Assembly: GCA_023261525.1 (NCBI GenBank)
Contig: JAHFOU010000112.1
Coordinates: 1-7,246, forward strand
Origin: Planctomycetota bacterium
GTDB lineage: Bacteria; Planctomycetota; SBBH01; JAHFOU01
Reading direction: 5' to 3'
Length of the DNA stretch: 7,246 nucleotides
The position numbers and the translations under genes are program-made. The notes beneath the pieces are model-generated. The model had not been told where the DNA came from. It searched no databases and saw only the letters and a program-made list of their open reading frames with translations. Of this stretch, positions 5,383-7,246 are shown piece after piece. Each line of letters starts with the position of its first letter. Within the stretch, counting starts at the first letter, position 1.

Positions 5383-6632
5383 GCGGCTTCCACCTTCTCC
5401 AAGCTCTCCAGGATCTGCCCCAGCTTGACGGCCCCCTGGCGCCGGTTGAACATGTCCAGGACGTCCGGATGCCCCACCGGCCCCGCGAAGGCCCCGTTCT
5501 CCGAACGTAGCCAGCCCAGGGCCCCGGCCACCTCCGCGGGGCTGTCGGCGCAACGGGAGGCCCCGTACATGTTCAGGAGACCGCGGACCGGATTCGGCGC
5601 CCCCACGGCCAGGATGGGCCTGCGGGCGGCCAGGTACTCGTAGAGCTTGCCCGGCACAGCATCGGGGATGCGGGTCGTCGGGAAAAGCAGGAGGGCCCGG
5701 GCCGCCCGGATCTCGGCCAGGTACTGGCTCCTCGACACGGTACCGGCCAGGGAGACGACATCCTCCAGGCCCAGGCGGCGGACCGCCTCGGCCAGGGGCG
5801 CCGGGACAGGCCCCAGGAAGCGGACCCGGGTCTTGGGCCTCTCCTGAGGCCTGGCGTTCAGGAAGTCCTCCAGCCCCTCCAAAAAAGGCGTCACATCCCG
5901 CCCCCAGCCCAGGTAGCCCCCGTGAACCAGGGCGCCGGAGGAGGCCGGGGTCGGACCGGCGAAGTCCTCGGGATCGAACCCGTTGGCCAGCCAGCTCACC
6001 CGGGACCGGAACAGGCAGGGGTGGCGCTCCAGGAGATCCCGGCGGTGGATGTCCGTGGCCGTGGTGACGTGGGAGGAGCGCCCCATGACCCAGCGCTCCA
6101 GCAGGGGCTCCACCCAGCGCCGGGGCCCGGGCGGGGAAAGCCCCGCGTTGCCCACCCAGGGATCCTTGAGATCGAGCACCAGGGGAAGGTCCAGGCGGCG
6201 GGCCAGGAGAGCCCCGCCCAGGAGGACGGAATGCGGGGGACCCACCGCCATCACGGCCTCGCAGCCCTCCCGGCGGGCCAGGGCCTCGCCATGCTTGAGG
6301 AGCGCGGGGATCCAAGCCAGCTGAAGGTCGGGCACGGCCAGGAGGCGGACCGCCCAGCGCAGCAGGGCCGGGGGCGGCGTGACCGGAGCCCCCCCTTCCG
6401 GAAGGGCCTTGCGCTTGGGCAGGAAGGCCGCGGTGCGTTCCACCACGGTCCCCGCCGGGATCTCGGCCAGCAGGGTCTCGTCCAGGGGCGGGTCGTAGTA
6501 CTCGCTCCGGGCGGTGAGGACCACGGGCCTCCAGCCGGCCTGGGGCAGGTACTTGACCATCTTGGCCACGCGCACGGCCCCGCCCAGGCCCCAGGGCGGG
6601 AAGCAGAAGGTGACGACCAGGACCGACCTCAT
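5379..6632 (-). CDS. GT-B fold glycosyltransferase (GT4-like)
   Basis: This 417-residue protein has the length and layout of a cytoplasmic GT-B glycosyltransferase that moves a sugar from a nucleotide donor to a lipid-linked or glycan acceptor. Near the N-terminus FPPWGLGGAVRVAKMVKYL (residues 11-29) is the glycine-rich acceptor-side loop typical of GT4-like enzymes. GPPHSVLLGG (131-140) and LDLKDPW (153-159) match the PPHS and DFRDPW blocks common in polysaccharide-locus enzymes. In the C-terminal lobe, VPGKLYEYLAARRPILAVG (326-344) is the donor-binding helix, with the conserved K-x-x-E-Y-L-A-x-x-x-P-I pattern. No signal peptide or clear membrane segment is seen. The start at 6632 overlaps the preceding stop by ATGA and has GGGAG at 6644-6640, seven bases upstream. 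The stop overlaps the methyltransferase start in the same way. Donor and acceptor cannot be read from sequence. Confidence 0.9.
   Translation of the reverse strand: MRSVLVVTFCFPPWGLGGAVRVAKMVKYLPQAGWRPVVLTARSEYYDPPLDETLLAEIPAGTVVERTAAFLPKRKALPEGGAPVTPPPALLRWAVRLLAVPDLQLAWIPALLKHGEALARREGCEAVMAVGPPHSVLLGGALLARRLDLPLVLDLKDPWVGNAGLSPPGPRRWVEPLLERWVMGRSSHVTTATDIHRRDLLERHPCLFRSRVSWLANGFDPEDFAGPTPASSGALVHGGYLGWGRDVTPFLEGLEDFLNARPQERPKTRVRFLGPVPAPLAEAVRRLGLEDVVSLAGTVSRSQYLAEIRAARALLLFPTTRIPDAVPGKLYEYLAARRPILAVGAPNPVRGLLNMYGASRCADSPAEVAGALGWLRSENGAFAGPVGHPDVLDMFNRRQGAVKLGQILESLEKVEAA
5390..5396 (-). promoter_or_regulatory. Shine-Dalgarno of the methyltransferase gene
   Basis: On the minus strand this reads AAGGTGG, one mismatch from AAGGAGG, seven bases before the ATG at 5382. 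It decides the start in favour of 5382 over the far upstream in-frame ATG at 6315. It lies inside the last codons of the glycosyltransferase gene. Confidence 0.7.
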
Positions 6633-7246
6633 GCCGCCGCTCCCGCCCGGACGGAGGGCGCGAGGCGCGAGGCGGCCTTGCGGAACCCCTGATGCCAGGT
6701 CTCGAAGCAGATGAGGGCCCAGACCAGGCCCGGCGCCGCCGCCCTGTGGATCAGGGCCTCCACCGCCTCGGGCCGGAAGAAGCGGCGGGTTCCGCTGGCC
6801 TCGTCCAGCAGGAGGCCCTCCACCCAGGCCTGGCGGCGCGGAGCGGCCAGCCAGGAGGCGAGCGGGACCGGGAAACCTCGCTTGGGCGCCTGGAGGATCT
6901 CCCCAGGCACCCAGGGCGAGACGGCCTGGCGAAAGAGGAGCTTGCGGCCGGCCGGGGTCTGGAGGGACTCGTCCCCCAAGCCCGAGACGAAGGCGAAGAG
7001 GCGGTCGTCCAGATAGGGGACGCGGACCTCGAGCGATCCGGCCATGCCCATGGCGTCGGCCTTGCGCAGGAGGTCCCCCGGGAGCCAGTGCCTCAGGTCC
7101 AGGGCCATCCTGCGCCTCAGCGGGGAGAGACCCGCGCTGGCGGCATAGGTCTCCTTCAGGAAATCCCGGGTGGAAGATGCCGGCACGGACCTGAGCAGGC
7201 GGGCCTTGTCGAGATCCCCCATCAGGGCGGAATTGCCGAGGAACCC
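6629..7246 (-). CDS. Asparagine synthase-like amidotransferase, C-terminal part (partial, 5' end outside window)
   Basis: The reading frame is open to the right edge, so only the last 205 codons are present. The visible part matches the C-terminal synthetase domain of AsnB-type glutamine-hydrolysing asparagine synthases. LRKADAMGMAGSLEVRVPYLD corresponds to the family signature KxDxxxMAxSLExRxPFLD. It is followed by GRKLLFRQA, then EILQAPKRGFPVPLASWL, the usual P-x-x-I-x-x-x-P-K-x-G-F-x-x-P-x-x-x-W block. The N-terminal glutaminase domain and the ATP-binding SGGxDS loop would lie outside the window, so activity cannot be judged. Family members use ATP to adenylate a carboxylate and transfer ammonia from glutamine. 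In polysaccharide and exosortase-associated loci, AsnB-like proteins probably amidate sugar carboxylates or other intermediates rather than aspartate. Its stop overlaps the glycosyltransferase start by ATGA, so the two are probably translated together. The family call is firm; the substrate is unknown. Confidence 0.9.
   Translation of the reverse strand, partial: GFLGNSALMGDLDKARLLRSVPASSTRDFLKETYAASAGLSPLRRRMALDLRHWLPGDLLRKADAMGMAGSLEVRVPYLDDRLFAFVSGLGDESLQTPAGRKLLFRQAVSPWVPGEILQAPKRGFPVPLASWLAAPRRQAWVEGLLLDEASGTRRFFRPEAVEALIHRAAAPGLVWALICFETWHQGFRKAASRLAPSVRAGAAA

Noticed and set aside
5383..6315. In-frame upstream extension of the methyltransferase, giving a 522-residue protein
   Set aside because: The extra 311 residues are low-complexity G/P/R-rich sequence lying in another frame of the glycosyltransferase gene. 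The ATG at 5382 has a Shine-Dalgarno sequence and an ATGA overlap, so a fusion is not supported.

Overview
The window is a GC-rich (about 70 % by eye), gene-dense stretch of bacterial DNA. It reads as one polycistronic unit transcribed entirely from the minus strand, so transcription runs from position 7246 toward position 1. Both ends are cut: the first gene enters at the right edge and the last leaves at the left edge. I see no promoter, terminator, RNA gene, mobile element or CRISPR array, and no gap longer than 4 bases between genes. The organism cannot be fixed from this sequence. Strong GC bias with GCC-CTG (Ala-Leu) codon runs fits several high-GC Gram-negative groups; Acidobacteriota of the Holophaga/Geothrix type is a low-confidence guess.

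Layout in order of transcription: (1) 3' part of an asparagine-synthase-like amidotransferase, 7246-6629; (2) GT-B glycosyltransferase, 6632-5379; (3) class I SAM methyltransferase, 5382-4747; (4) radical SAM/SPASM enzyme, 4750-3599; (5) CDP-alcohol phosphatidyltransferase-family membrane protein, 3602-2883; (6) B12-binding-domain radical SAM enzyme, 2886-1504; (7) MOP-superfamily (Wzx-like) flippase, 1499-63; (8) first 22 codons of a gene whose N-terminus resembles the PEP mutase/isocitrate lyase superfamily, 66-1. Six of the seven junctions are 4-base ATGA overlaps, most with a Shine-Dalgarno sequence inside the end of the upstream gene. The only exception is the radical SAM/flippase junction, with a 4-base gap and no clear Shine-Dalgarno sequence.

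The gene set looks like a cell-envelope glycan or glycolipid assembly locus with heavy tailoring. A sugar transferase, an amidotransferase, a methyltransferase and two radical SAM enzymes would build or modify the unit. A CDP-alcohol transferase would attach a phospho- or phosphono-linked headgroup, and a flippase would export the lipid-linked product. Two details make it unusual. The CDP-alcohol transferase has Glu at both positions normally held by the last two catalytic Asp residues. The gene just leaving the window may be a PEP mutase, the entry enzyme of phosphonate (C-P bond) biosynthesis. Together they suggest the testable idea of a phosphonate-decorated envelope glycan or lipid made with radical SAM chemistry; this is inference.
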